A stretch of DNA of 64,000 nucleotides, from positions 1-64,000 of the forward strand of contig LODT01000051.1 in the NCBI GenBank assembly GCA_001606155.1, read 5' to 3'. A model generated the notes under the pieces. It saw only the letters and a list, made by a program, of their open reading frames with translations, was not told where the DNA came from and made no database searches. A program made the translations under genes and the position numbers. Positions 46,977-58,556 of the stretch are shown here, one piece after another. The stretch's first letter is position 1. Every line of letters begins with the position of its first letter. The stretch comes from Tieghemostelium lacteum. Its lineage: Eukaryota; Evosea; Eumycetozoa; Dictyosteliales; Raperosteliaceae.

Positions 46977-48709
46977 ATGATAGAAGAGCAGGAGTTTGAT
47001 AACGATGTTTTCTCTGATGGAGAAGCAGAGGCAATATCCCCTTCTGTAGAAGAATATGAGGAAATAGAATGTAAATATTTTGATACTAAATTCAATACAC
47101 CCAAACATTTTTTTAACATTATAATCAGATATAGAGAGTGATTTACAAAAAAAACTCGCCAAAGATTTGAAGGAAATATGTAAAGATAGAGGCTATAGCC
47201 AACAGGGATCAAAAACTGATCTTATTAAACGTATATTAACTAAAGATCAAGGTACAGACAATGATTGGTCACCAGATATCGTAAAATCAGACAAATGTGA
47301 AGTTAAAAAAAATGTAAAAACAGGATTAAGAAATAAGTCACAACCCAAAAGACCCTATGACAGCTTCAGTCTTTTGTTCTCATCAGATATCATAGATTTA
47401 ATAGTGAATCAAACTCGCCTTTATATCAAGCAAAATGATTTGGAGAGTAAAGCTATTAAAATACTTGGTTCGGAGGTCAATTGTTATATGATATATGCAT
47501 TTTTGAGTATCACTATTCAAATGGGTATATGCACTCTACCATCAATTTCCTACTATTGGTCAGAAACGAATGGATATGAACCAGTCCAAAGAATAATGCC
47601 TAGAAGTAAATTTATGTTCCTCCATAGTGTAATACATTTAGCTGATAATAAAGTTGACGACAAAACTGATGCATTTTTTAAAGTAAGAGAATATCTAAAC
47701 TTGCTTTTAAGAAATTATCAGGAGCATTGGTATCCTTCAGAGATTGTTACAATAGATGAAGACATGATACCATCAAACCATCAGCACGACAAGTCGAAAC
47801 AATATCCACCAAATAAACCTAATAAATGGGGGTTCAGAGTTTGGAAATTAGTAGATAGCAATGGTTATATGTATAACATGGATTTCTATCAAGGAAAAAA
47901 CCCAATAAATGAGAACTCTGGTAAAATGATGGGTAGTTTAGGCGAAAGTGTAGTTAAACAGCTCATGGAACCCATAATTTTTAAAAAAAACTGAAAGTCA
48001 CTTATTTTTAGATAACAATTATACCTCTGTAAAATTACTTGAAGATATGAAAAAAAAAAATGTATTCATTACAGGAACCATTAGAGAAACATCATCCCTT
48101 TTTCCTAAATCATCAATTAGAACTATAAACCTTGAGGAAAAAGCTTATTTCACAAGATACAGAAACATGTTAGGGTTTTGGAGAATCTCATACAGTAAAC
48201 CAATTAATTTAATTTCATCATTAATATCAAATGGAGAGACATTTGAGGAAACTAAATTATATCCGAAGCCCTCTGTTACAACTTACCCATTAGAACTTAA
48301 GTGGTTCAAAGAGAATATAGGCCACTGCGACCATCATAACAAAACCATTGGTACTTATTTTAATAAGACTAATTCTAAAAGGTGGTGGCTCATTATTTTT
48401 AAATATCTATTGTATGCTACTTTAGTTAATGGACATTGTATCCATTCACAAAATTCCACAATATCATACCTTGACTATATAACTTATGTTTCGGAGAGTC
48501 TGGAGTTTCTATCAAGGTGTTCGCAAATGGCAATTGCTCAAGAAGTCAGATCCCTCCCAACTTCACATATTTTAGTAAAAATTAAAATTAGAAAAACATG
48601 TCAATGCGGAAATTCTAAATGCAATTCAAGTACAGACCATTTTTGTAAAAAGTGTAATATACACATATCGCCGACCCATTTTGTTGAAACTCAACATTAT
48701 TTAAAATAA
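46977..48709 (+). mobile_element. piggyBac-type transposase gene with N-terminal SAP domain
   Basis: Cut-and-paste transposase of the DDD piggyBac superfamily. Exon 1 starts at ATG 46977; the intron is 47071-47128 (GTAAAT..CAG). Residues after the splice form a SAP DNA-binding motif (D-L-K-E-I-C-K-D-R-G-Y, then G-S-K-T-D-L-I-K-R-I-L). The catalytic core follows: V-T-I-D-E-D-M-I-P, L-F-L-D-N-N-Y-T-S and G-H-C-D-H-H-N, holding the three expected Asp residues. The tail is a Cys/His ring (C-Q-C-G-N-S-K-C, then C-K-K-C). The frame breaks once in an A8 run at about 47985-47992; one fewer A restores it. I found no TTAA-CCC terminal repeats close by, so it may be a domesticated gene, an end-less remnant or a slightly damaged element. 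Confidence 0.85.
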
Positions 48710-48793
48710 ATCTTGTAGTTTTTTATTTGACTTATGCTTTTATTTTGGTAAATCTTAAATTAAAACTAGTTAATAGTTATTTTTTTTTTAACA

Positions 48794-49080
48794 ATGAATT
48801 CAAATAATAATAAACAAACAACATTAACCACAACTACACTTAGTTCAATTGGTACTAATAATGTACAACCTTCACCAGTTACACAGTAGTAAAATGATTT
48901 TAAAACTTGGACTGTAGAAAAAGTTTATGAATGGGCTTTGAAATTAGATTTTGGTGATTCAATAGCACAATTTCTTTCAGAAAATGATTTCTCTGGTAAA
49001 TACTTAGATACCTTAACACATGAAAAATTAATCAATTTATTCAAATTGAAAGGTGGTCGCTTTTTGCAATTGATATATTA
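48794..49080 (+). pseudogene. SAM-domain gene remnant
   Basis: From ATG 48794 the frame reads M-N-S-N-N-N-K-Q-T-T-L, meets TAG TAA at 48887-48892, then continues in the same frame as a clear SAM domain: W-T-V-E-K-V-Y-E-W-A, F-L-S-E-N-D-F-S-G-K-Y-L, L-T-H-E-K-L-I-N-L-F. It stops again at TAA near 49079 where the last helix should end. SAM domains mediate protein-protein binding. With stops at both ends this is most likely a dead fragment. It starts 85 bases after the piggyBac gene. Confidence 0.6.
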
Positions 49081-49119
49081 AAAGGAACTAGTCAAGGTAT
49101 GAAAACTAAACTAAATTAG

Positions 49120-49700
49120 CTAATTTAAACACCTTTGTAAATTGATACTAACATAATTTGTAATATAAACCCTAAACAATTTAAACACCTTGTCGACACA
49201 GCATAAGGAATAAAACAGCCACAATGTCAACAATATTCACTGCATCAGCTCCAACCTTAGTATAATGGGTATAAAGTAATTGTTCTCAATCTCAAGTTGT
49301 ATTCTTGGGAATATTTTCAAACTTTTCCTTAATAAATTTTAATCTGAATTTATCATTTTTATTAGTAATAATAGTTCTCAATTGGTGAATTGTATTTTGA
49401 AGGACATGCCACCTTCATTATAATTGTGGCAACAATTCTTTTCATTCTATAAAATTTAACATCATTCTTTGTTTAATCAATTGAGCCAATGGTAAGATCA
49501 TTCAAATCATTTCTACTGCACCAAATCTTATAGAAGATTTATATTCATTAGCTTCGTCAGTGTTGTATAAAACCAAACTTGTGCATATATTCACGATAGA
49601 ACTGTTCAGTTTTTTCATCTTTAACAACTCTAGAATATCACCTGCCAATGTGATTAGCACTGCATTTATTGCAGTAGTTTAAAATATCTACAAATTATTC
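49120..49700 (-). pseudogene. Helical coding remnant, minus strand, unrecognised
   Basis: The minus strand of about 49240-49680 shows coding-like but broken sequence, e.g. A-V-L-I-T-L-A-G-D-I-L-E-L-L then S-S-I-V-N-I-C-T-S-L-V-L-Y-N and R-F-G-A-V-E-M-I. This resembles armadillo/HEAT-type helices, but too little is intact to name a family. A 14-base direct repeat (AATTTAAACACCTT) occurs at 49122 and 49178 next to it. Confidence 0.3.
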
Positions 49701-49779
49701 AGGTTTTGCAGTAAATAATAAATTTAAAAAAGTATTACTTTTTTTTTTTTATTTTTATATATAAAAAAGTTTCAAAGAA

Positions 49780-50558
49780 ATGACAAATAAAATCACGAAA
49801 GGAATATATAATCTTTATAGAGATTGTAATAATCATGAATCTAATGATAAAAATAGTAATAAATTATGAATATTAATATTAATATTAATATTTTTTTGAT
49901 GATAATAGTTGTACATTTTGATTTTGCTAAACCATTAGAAGAGAAATTATTAGTGAGTTTTGAAACAGCAGAATCATTAAATAAATGGAGATTAATAACA
50001 GATAAAGAAATTGGTGGTTTTTCAACTGCACAATTAAAATATAATGATTCAACAAAGACTATGAAATTTTGTGGTAATATATCTAAAGAGTTACCAAAAG
50101 ATAACGAAAGGATAAAGAATTCAGGATATGCAGGTACCTATCTTAAAGAAATAGATTCAGAGCACACATCAATAGATTGGAATAAATTTAAAAGTTTAGA
50201 AATACGTGTACACTCTAATGATAAACGATGCTATACAATGGGTATTCTAAATAGAGAGGAAAAACAAATAATGTACAAACAACTATTTACAACCACACCC
50301 GGTGTATGGGAAACTCTGGAATTGGATCTAGATGACTTTTTTAAAGTTGTCAAAGGTAATTTACATTTAAACATTGAAAAGATGCCAAGAAACTCTATAT
50401 ACAGTCTGGGTTTTGTTCAATCTGAAAAGACACCCGGTCCATTTGAGTTAGATATTCAATACATCAAATTAATACCACCAGGCAGACAAGCAAACACTCT
50501 TGATCCTAGACTTGTTTCATCAAAAGGTAGAGTTATTAAGTTACCTGAATACGAATAA
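49780..50558 (+). CDS. ndufaf1: NDUFAF1/CIA30, mitochondrial complex I assembly factor
   Basis: CIA30 family proteins chaperone early intermediates of NADH dehydrogenase. Two exons: 49780-49855 and 49909-50558 (53-base intron, GTAATA..TAG), 241 residues. Joining them gives D-K-N-I-V-H-F-D-F at the junction, which enters the conserved domain in frame. Landmarks are W-R-L-I-T-D-K-E-I-G-G-F-S-T-A, then G-Y-A-G-T-Y-L, the W-x-K-F-K-S-L-E-I-R-V strand, and S-I-Y-S-L-G-F near the end. An alternative start at an internal ATG would lose the first 25 residues, which resemble the short N-terminus expected. Confidence 0.88.
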
Positions 50559-50939
50559 TAAAACTATCTGTAATAATTAGAAAAAAAAAATAGCACTAAC
50601 GTTGGTGAAAACATCACCTGATCGGATCGCAAAAAAATCTGATTTTTTTTTTTGATTTTTTTTAATTTAAACTATTTAATTTAACTCAAACAGTCTGCTG
50701 TGAAAGAAAAGAGGAAGAATATCCCTTGTAATATTTTTATTACCTATTTTTTTTTTTTCAAGGTTCTATTTTTTTTTTTTAATTATTACTTACACATAAC
50801 TTAAATTTTGATTTGTTTGTGATATTTTTTGTATATTTTTTTTTTATAAGTTCTCTGTTTGACAAGACTTCTCATTTTTTTGTAAAAATTCTAAGTTATT
50901 TTTTTCTTATATTACTCTTTTCTTTTTGATATCAAAAAA
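50559..50939. other. T-rich upstream region of the DAZ-like gene
   Basis: About 380 bases with many T8-T10 runs and a slightly G/C-richer patch at about 50600-50632 (CACCTGATCGGATCGC). No ORF, tRNA or convincing snoRNA boxes. It should hold the promoter and 5' leader of the following gene. Confidence 0.5.
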
Positions 50940-51543
50940 ATGTTGAATCACCACTACTACACTAATCACCAACAAATACCACAACAGCAACAACAACCTC
51001 CCAATACTATATTTGTAGGTGGAATCAATTGGAGAGCTGATGAAGAAGCTGTAAAAACATATTTTGATAGCTTTGGTAAAGTGTTGGATGTTAAGATCAT
51101 TATGGATAAAAATACTCAAAAATCTAAGGGATATGGTTTTATCACTTTTCAAGATCAAGAATCTGTAAATAAAGTTAAATCTTCACCAAACTTGTTATTC
51201 ATGGGTAAAAATGTAATATCATCATCACTATCAACAACAATATATCAAATATTAACTAACTCAATTTCTACCTTTTTTTTTAACTTTTAGATGAATATTG
51301 GCGAACCAGTTAGAAAATCTAATCCAAATAATCAAATAAATTCACCAATTGTATATCATTCACACCAGTTGATCAATGATCAAATGATTGTTGAAAATCA
51401 ATATATTGATATGAATGATCAACAACAACAGCAACAACAATTACAACAAAATGGTGTTATACCACCATTACTATTATCTTCTTCTGAATCATCACCAGTA
51501 TTAACTTCAAATAATAGCAGTAATATTAATACTACCAATATAC

Positions 51544-51576
<33 letters not shown>

Positions 51577-52037
51577 TTAATAATAATAATAATAATGTAA
51601 ATAATGGAGGTCATTATAAAGTTAATAATCACCATTATCCACCAAATTATTTAGGACAACAATCATCATATGGATATCTAGTGTTTGACCCAATTAGTGG
51701 TTCAACATATCAAATTCCATATCAATACTATCAACAAGCAACACCTCAATTACCACAACAAGCACAACCTCAACAAGCACAACAACTACCACAATCACAA
51801 CCTTCACAACAACCACAACAGCAACAGCAACAACAACAAATTCCTGTACATAGTAATAATAATTGGGGGTACCATTCACCAACACTAATTTATCAATCAT
51901 CACCTCACTACAGTACACATCAGCAATCATATATTCAACCCACATATCATAATAATATTAATACTAAACAACAACAACAACAAAATCAAACTCCAATAAC
52001 AAATAATCAAAATAACAGTAACCTCACAAATAAATAA
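50940..52037 (+). CDS. DAZ/Boule-like single-RRM RNA-binding protein
   Basis: Two exons: 50940-51212 and 51291-52037, 78-base intron (GTAATA..TAG), 339 residues. One RRM spans about residues 20-100, with RNP2 I-F-V-G-G-I and RNP1 K-G-Y-G-F-I-T-F. Splicing joins G-K-N to M-N-I-G-E-P-V-R-K, the ending seen in DAZ/Boule RRMs (K-K-L-N-I-G-P-A-I-R-K). The rest is low-complexity N/Q/P/Y sequence. DAZ proteins bind 3' UTRs and promote translation. The Q/N-rich tail could form condensates; that is inference. Confidence 0.85.
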
Positions 52038-52153
52038 ATTAAAAATTTATCTAAAAATATCTAAAGTATCCCATTTACAATTTTTTTTTTTTTCACTTCA
52101 CATTTAATTTAATTTTTTTCAGGGTTGATCATCAAATAAGTATTTTCCCAAAA

Positions 52154-55085
52154 ATGATAAAGAAAATAGTATTCTATTCTCTATTATTCATTTTGAATTT
52201 GAATTTTTTACATTCACTTACTAGTAATGGTGAAAAGAGAATAGATTTTTTTAGATATCAAGATATAATATCCAAAAAAAGTCAGCTTTACTCTGATGGC
52301 TTTTATATACAAAGTTTTGATGTTATTGGTCCATTTCCAAGTGCCCCAAGAGAAGATGCTGATGTCTTAGAGGCATTTGGTGGCATCACAAATATTCCAA
52401 GAGCTGATAATTCAACTTATCCCTCTGATTTAGTATTTGGTGGACAGTATGTATACAACGGAGGATTTTATAAAGATTAAAAAAATTATTAAAATTTCAA
52501 ATTCATTTAGGACAGGATGGAGTGTAGTTAGTTCATCAGATCAAAGCGGTTATATTGAAATTGGATATTCTAATGATCAGGTAAATTGGACATTAATTGA
52601 AGAATGGGCAGGTAGTAGTGGTAGTTATTTCTCTGGTTGGGCACTTGGTGATTTTCAATTAGAACAACAACAGACTGTAGTTATACAATGTGCTGGTGTA
52701 TCTAAATTCTTTGTTGATGATATTGTAATGCAAGGTGATACCTATGCTAGTGGTATTCAATTTAACTCTATTGATTTATCACCTGGTAATCATACTGTTC
52801 GTGTAAGATTACAAGGTCAAGAAGGTGCCGAATTCTTATGTTTTGTACTATGGAATTCACCAACATCTTCACAATCAATAATGGTAATTGAACAGGATAT
52901 TTTACAACCATCTATTATCCAAGGTCAAGGATTTGTAACTCCATATGTTTCTATTGCCATTTTAAATTTACTATCAGAAACTATTAATGAAATTCAAGTT
53001 ACATCTCAACTAGAGGATATTGAAATTAAGATATTACCCTCTGTAAACTCAAATAACCAATCTTATACCTATTTTGAAGTTGGACAATTAAAACCAATTA
53101 ATATGATCATTTGGGAGGAACAATCATCACCAGCAGCAAATTGCACTGTTGGTCAACTATTTCAAATTCCAATTCAAATTCAAGTAGGTTCAGATTCATT
53201 TTCAGGAACTTCAATAGAAGTTCTACTAAACTTTACCTGCATCCAATGGGGACAACCATATGTTTTCACATTTTTAGATTTTGATGAATCAGTTCAATAT
53301 GCAGCAACCACACCACCAATCAATCCATGTCCAGAAGATGGTTGCCCAGTATTATTAACTTTTCATGGAGCTGATGTTGAAGCTAAATCTCATGCTTGGA
53401 CAAGTGCCTACTCAAGACAAAATAATTCATGGATTCTATTCCCAACAAATGTAAGTTTATAAAACATTAATACTTATATTATAATACATCAATCTAATAT
53501 CTAAACATAACTATAGAGACGAAATTATGGATTTGATTGGCAAGGTCCAGGTATTAAAAATGGATTTACAGCATTGACTATTCTATCTAAACTATTACCA
53601 GGTGTACCACCAACACTAAGAAAGATAAGTGGAGCTAATGAATGGGTTGTTCAATATGCTGGACATTCAATGGGTGGTCATGGTTGTGATGTTGCTAGTA
53701 CTCATAGACCAGATAGAGCATTGAGTGTATCAGTGGCTGCTGGTTGGATTAGTATGGAGTTATATACACCTTTCTTTTTGAAATTAGGTTACTCTTGGGC
53801 TGATCCATATTTAAGATTCCTTCTTGAAGCTTCAATTTCTGAATATAATTCAGATTTGTATTCACCACATTTAATTAATCTGCCATTACTAGTTAGAATG
53901 GGTAGTGTAGATGAAAATGTACCTCCAACTCATTTACGTCGTATGAATAGACTTTATGGTCAACTAAGACACAATAATACTGCTGGTGAGGTTTCTGAAA
54001 TCAGAGGTGAAGGTCATTGGTTTAGCGGTGTTGTTGATGATGAAATTATGCAACAATTCTTTAATCACTATCAACTTTCATCGTTACCAACTCTAACTAA
54101 TAGATTTGTAGTTACTACCCTTAACCCATCATCTTTTGAATCCAAAGGTGGAATTTCAATTCAACAACTCCTTATCCCTTATCGTATTTCTAAAATTCAA
54201 GTTTCCATATCTACTGTAAATTCATCACAATGGACTCTGACTAGTGAAAATGTTGCTAGATTTGGTTTTGTTACAACTTATCCTTACAGACCTGCTACTA
54301 TAATCTTAGATGGTCAACAGTTCCCATATATTCAACTACCTCAACACTATTGTCAAAACACTCAACTAACACAACAAAAAAGAAAAAGTAAAAAAAGAAA
54401 TTCTACGGATGGTCCATGGTCAATTTGTCAAGATTCCAACTGGCAAATATTAGAGAGATCACCATTGAATTATGGTCCTTTGGCTCAGGTTATTGAATAT
54501 CCATTATTGATTGTCTATGGTAGTTTACAATCAGAGACACAAACTAACATCTCTAGAAACTATGGTGTATATCTTTCAAATGTTTTATATTACCAAGAGA
54601 GATATTCAATTCCTGTAGTACCTGATTACCAAGTATCTCTAGACGACATGTCAATGTACAATTTCATCTTAATAGGTGGTCCTCAAAGTAACAAAATCTC
54701 ACAAAGTCTTGAGGATGTTCTACCAGTACAATATTCAGATAACACTGGAAATACAAATTCTTTCCAAATTGGATCTAATGTATTCTCATTACCAAATACT
54801 GGTATTGCATTTTTGTCACCTTGTTATGACCAACAAACTGTAAATACAACATCACAAATTAGACCTGGTTGCATGTTGGCTGTTCTTGATGGAACTGATA
54901 ATGATGGTTTACAACAAGCTATAAATATGTTCCCAACTAAATCAACTATTCAAATGCCTGATTTTGCTGTTGCTGGTCCAACCTATTCCTATGCAAGTTA
55001 TTCTGGTTTATTAGCTGTTGGATTTTGGGATAATAATTGGAATTATAACCCATCCCTTTCTTATATAACTTCAATTGTAAATTAA
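52154..55085 (+). CDS. Secreted alpha/beta-hydrolase (prolyl-oligopeptidase/esterase-like)
   Basis: Three exons: 52154-52446, 52511-53450 and 53517-55085, giving 933 residues. The first intron (GTATGT..TAG) keeps a Gln codon intact; without it the region looks frameshifted. The N-terminus (M-I-K-K-I-V-F-Y-S-L-L-F-I-L-N-L-N-F) is a signal peptide. Residues about 40-400 are beta-rich with many N-x-S/T sites. The hydrolase core has the nucleophile elbow G-H-S-M-G-G (Ser462), a probable acid in G-S-V-D-E-N (Asp543) and His578 in G-E-G-H-W. The C-terminal 300 residues are another beta-rich domain. Triad order and spacing fit esterase or S9 peptidase activity. Substrate unknown; it likely acts outside the cell or in the endolysosomal route. 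Confidence 0.82.
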
Positions 55086-55163
55086 TAAACCTTTAGCAAA
55101 AAATATGGTTTTGCGAATATTATATTAAATTAGAGCTTTTTCTCTACATTACCACCAGGTAAT

Positions 55164-58100
55164 TTATTTATTTTTTAAATCATTTAATTTCTTTAGTTTT
55201 GCTTGTTTTTCATCCTTTTTCTTTTGAATAAATTGATTTTTATCTTTTTGTGTTAGTGGTTGAATATAAGTACCAGTTCTAACAGTGACTTTTGGTTGTA
55301 CTAATTGTTCAAATGCCATTCTAGTATTAAAGTCTCTACCATGTGCAATTGAAAGTGTACTTTCATATTGTTCTTTAGAATTAAAATTGTGTGGTAAATT
55401 ATTTAATACATATTTTCCAATAGCCTATTTTAATTAATTGAGAATGTAAATTAATAACCTATCATTATAATTATTTGAATTAAACTATAGTTTATACATA
55501 CTTCTTTTTGAGAAGATTCATTAATAATAACTCTACTATTTTCATAATCTTGTCTCTTTTTGGCCATTTCCTTTAATTTAATCTGACGTTTTTGGTTAAG
55601 TCTTTTAATTTCATTTTGTTGACGGTTATCATTTATACCCTCGCCAGCCCAACTACCCCAACCTGGAATGAATTTAGCTTGCTCTTCAGGTAGTTCTTCT
55701 TCTAATTCATGATGTTTTTCTTCAGTAAATTCTTCTTCAATATTATCCTTAGCAAAAGCATCTAATAGTAACTGTTTCTGTCTATCAGAAGTTATCAAAG
55801 ACATACTGTGGAATTTGTTTTTCTTTTTAGCTGAACCATCATCTTCATTATCATTTCCAGTAGTAGTCTCTTCAAATTTTCTTTTTACTTTTTCAGATTG
55901 TTGCTGTTTTTGTTTTCCATCACCATTAACAATCTCTTGAATTTCTTTTTGATGTTGGTTTAGTTTATCAATATTATTCATTGATATTAAAAACTGATTA
56001 GATTGTTTTCTCTTTTCTTTTTTACTAGTTTTCTTATTCTTTTTAACTTCTATCCATGGATTGTCTTCTTCTACATCTTCATTTTCTTGTTCTTCTTGAT
56101 CTTCTTCTACCTCTTCTACTTGTTTCTTTTGTGCTTTTTTACTGATGTTATTTATATTACTATCAAAATCATTTGGGGTCTGGACTGAAATGGGTGTAGA
56201 GGTTTTTGAAATATTTTGATTTTTAGATAATTGTTTAATTGGTCTATGAATTTGAATTTTGTTCTTTTCTTGTTGATCTTTTTCTTGTTGAGCTTTTTCT
56301 AGTTGATCAAAGTCATCAGATTGACCTTCTCTCTCTTTTAGTTGTCTATCTAAATCCTTTTCCAAAGATTTTTGCATGAATTTCATTGCATTAATTCCTT
56401 TATCAGGAAGATTAGGTGTTTTACCCAATTTTGATAATTTCAATTTAATTCTATCTTGATCAGATAGTGATCTATCATTTACATCGATATCCAATAGATC
56501 TTCATTCATTGGAGTTCTATTATCAACGTTTTTAGTGGATTCAGTTTCACTGGAATCTGAATCGTCACTGGAAGATTCATCACCATTTTGTTTTTTAAAT
56601 TCATTCATTCTCTTGATTAGAAGTTCATTGGCAATTACATTTTGTTCAGAAATTGATTGACGTTGTTCAGTGTTCATACCAGAACCTTTCATTACATTTT
56701 TCATGAATTTAGATTGATTCTTATGACGAAGAGTCATTCTTTCACGAATACGTTGTTCTTCAGCCATTGCTTGTTTATGTTTAGCATATTCCGGATCCAA
56801 AGCCATCAACTCATCTTCCTTCTTTTTCAAATCCTTTTCCTTTTGTTTTTTTAGAATCTTGTGGTACTTTTTAGATTTAATTTTCTTTTTTCTCTTATCT
56901 CTCTGTTCCTTGTAATACATTAGATTACGAAGTTTAATGATCTCTCTCAGACGTAGTTTATCTTCCAGAGCATTATTAGCAGTACCACTCTCATCTTTTT
57001 GAGAATCTATAAAAGCACCAGAATCCTCTAGAGATTTTTGAATTTCATCATTCAAAGAACCACCACTAAAATTATCAGAAATTCTAGCAGTGCTATTATT
57101 CAATTTAACCCTATTCTCAAAGAGCATTGATGGTTGTTCTCTCTGTTGTTTAATATAAGGTGCCCATTGAGTGAGTATCTTATTCACCTGTTCCAATGTA
57201 ATCTTTCTCTGAATTTGTGAGGATTCTGATTTGGTCATTGGTGTTGATATAGATGGTTTATCTTTAATTCCTTTCAATTGATCTTTAAGTAAATCAAAAC
57301 CATCTCCTTCTGGCATTATATTTAATAGATCATCAATGTCAATTAGATTATCCATATTATCTTGTTGTGATGTTGGTTGAATATTATACTGTGATTCATT
57401 TCCAAATAACTCAGTGACATCTTCCAATTTCTTATTATTTTGCTTATTAATTGGTTTCTTTTCTAAACCTTTTATAATTGATAATAATTGATCTCTAGCT
57501 TTACTATCATTTTCTTCATCTGATTCAGATTCATCATCATCATCTTCATCTTCATCAAAAGATTCTTCTTTGAATATATCATTGTCATCTTCTTTTTCTT
57601 CTTCTTCTTGATCATCATCATCACCATCACCATCCATTTGTATATCATCTTCATCTTCATCATCTTGCTCATATTCAATATCATCTACCTCTTCTTCTTC
57701 ATCGTCATCATATTGAGTTGAGTGTGAAATAGAAGATTTATCATCATCCAATAATTCAGAAATATCCATATATTCATCGTCATCTTCTTGTCCTTCAAAA
57801 TCATCATAATCATCCTTTTTGTTTGATTTCTAAATTTATATTTTAGAATATTAGTATTTATAGTATATTGTGTAATATACATAGATTTAATTACTTTTTT
57901 TTGATTTGATGCCTTGTGAGTATTTTTGTTATTTTTATTAAAGTAATAACTGTACTCTTCTTCATCTTCGGCATTAAAAGCATCGTCTTCATCAATTTCC
58001 TCATCTTCAAAATTTTTAGGTAATTTGTAACCATCTTTATCAAATGGGCTAATTTTACCATCATATGCATCTTGGTTTAGATATCTGAATTTCTTTTCAT

Positions 58101-58311
58101 TTTCCATTTCTTTATCATCTATATCATCATGTTTTTTATAATTCTTTCTATTCTTATTGTTATTATTGCTTTTAAATGGTCTTTTATTATCTTTAGTTGC
58201 CACACCAACATTATTCTTTTTGTTGTTGGATGTTGTTGGTGTTTTCTTGATAGTAGGACTAGATTTTACATTGTTCTTTTTTACATTTGAGTTATCTCTA
58301 TCATTTTTCAT
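55164..58311 (-). CDS. utp14: UTP14, small-subunit processome protein
   Basis: Nucleolar factor that activates the helicase Dhr1 during 18S rRNA maturation. Three exons: 58311-57895, 57829-55502 and 55424-55164; introns GTAATT..TAG and GTATGT..TAG, all phase 0; 1,001 residues. The N-terminal part is K/N-rich, then very acidic D/E blocks (about residues 150-250). The conserved core runs from about residue 330. Signature motifs are W-I-E-V-K-K-N-K and P-G-W-G-S-W-A-G-E-G near the C-terminus, followed by A-I-G-K-Y-V-L-N-N-L-P and H-G-R-D-F-N-T-R in the last exon. It diverges from snf5 across about 245 bases. Confidence 0.93.
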
Positions 58312-58556
58312 TTTATTGCTCTATATATCGATTCAGAAAAACGAACGAAAGAATTTTGTAATTTAAAAAAAAAAAAATTAGAAAATGTTAATTAATTTAG
58401 ATTTTATAGTGTATTAATCTAGAAACCATTTAATTTTGTTTTTTTGATATTTCTTTATCTATTATAAATTAAATGATATTTAACGGTTTAAACTATGTAA
58501 CTTATAATTAAATTTAAATTTTTTTTTTATATTTTTTAAAATTTTGCATTATTACT
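58312..58556. promoter_or_regulatory. Short divergent promoter, utp14 / snf5
   Basis: Only 245 bases separate the two start codons, so the genes must share or abut promoters. The DNA is A/T-rich with A and T runs and no distinctive box that I can name. Confidence 0.5.

Noticed and set aside
47985-48010. Intron explaining the frame break in the piggyBac gene
   Set aside because: Any intron using the TTTTTAG acceptor would remove the conserved strand before L-F-L-D; a single-base A8 difference preserves it.
50594-50650. Box C/D snoRNA
   Set aside because: A CTGA-like box is present but no matching C box at proper spacing or terminal stem.
52437-52510. Apparent frameshift in the secreted hydrolase
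   Set aside because: A GTATGT..TAG intron at 52447-52510 joins both frames and keeps the Gln codon, so no lesion is needed.
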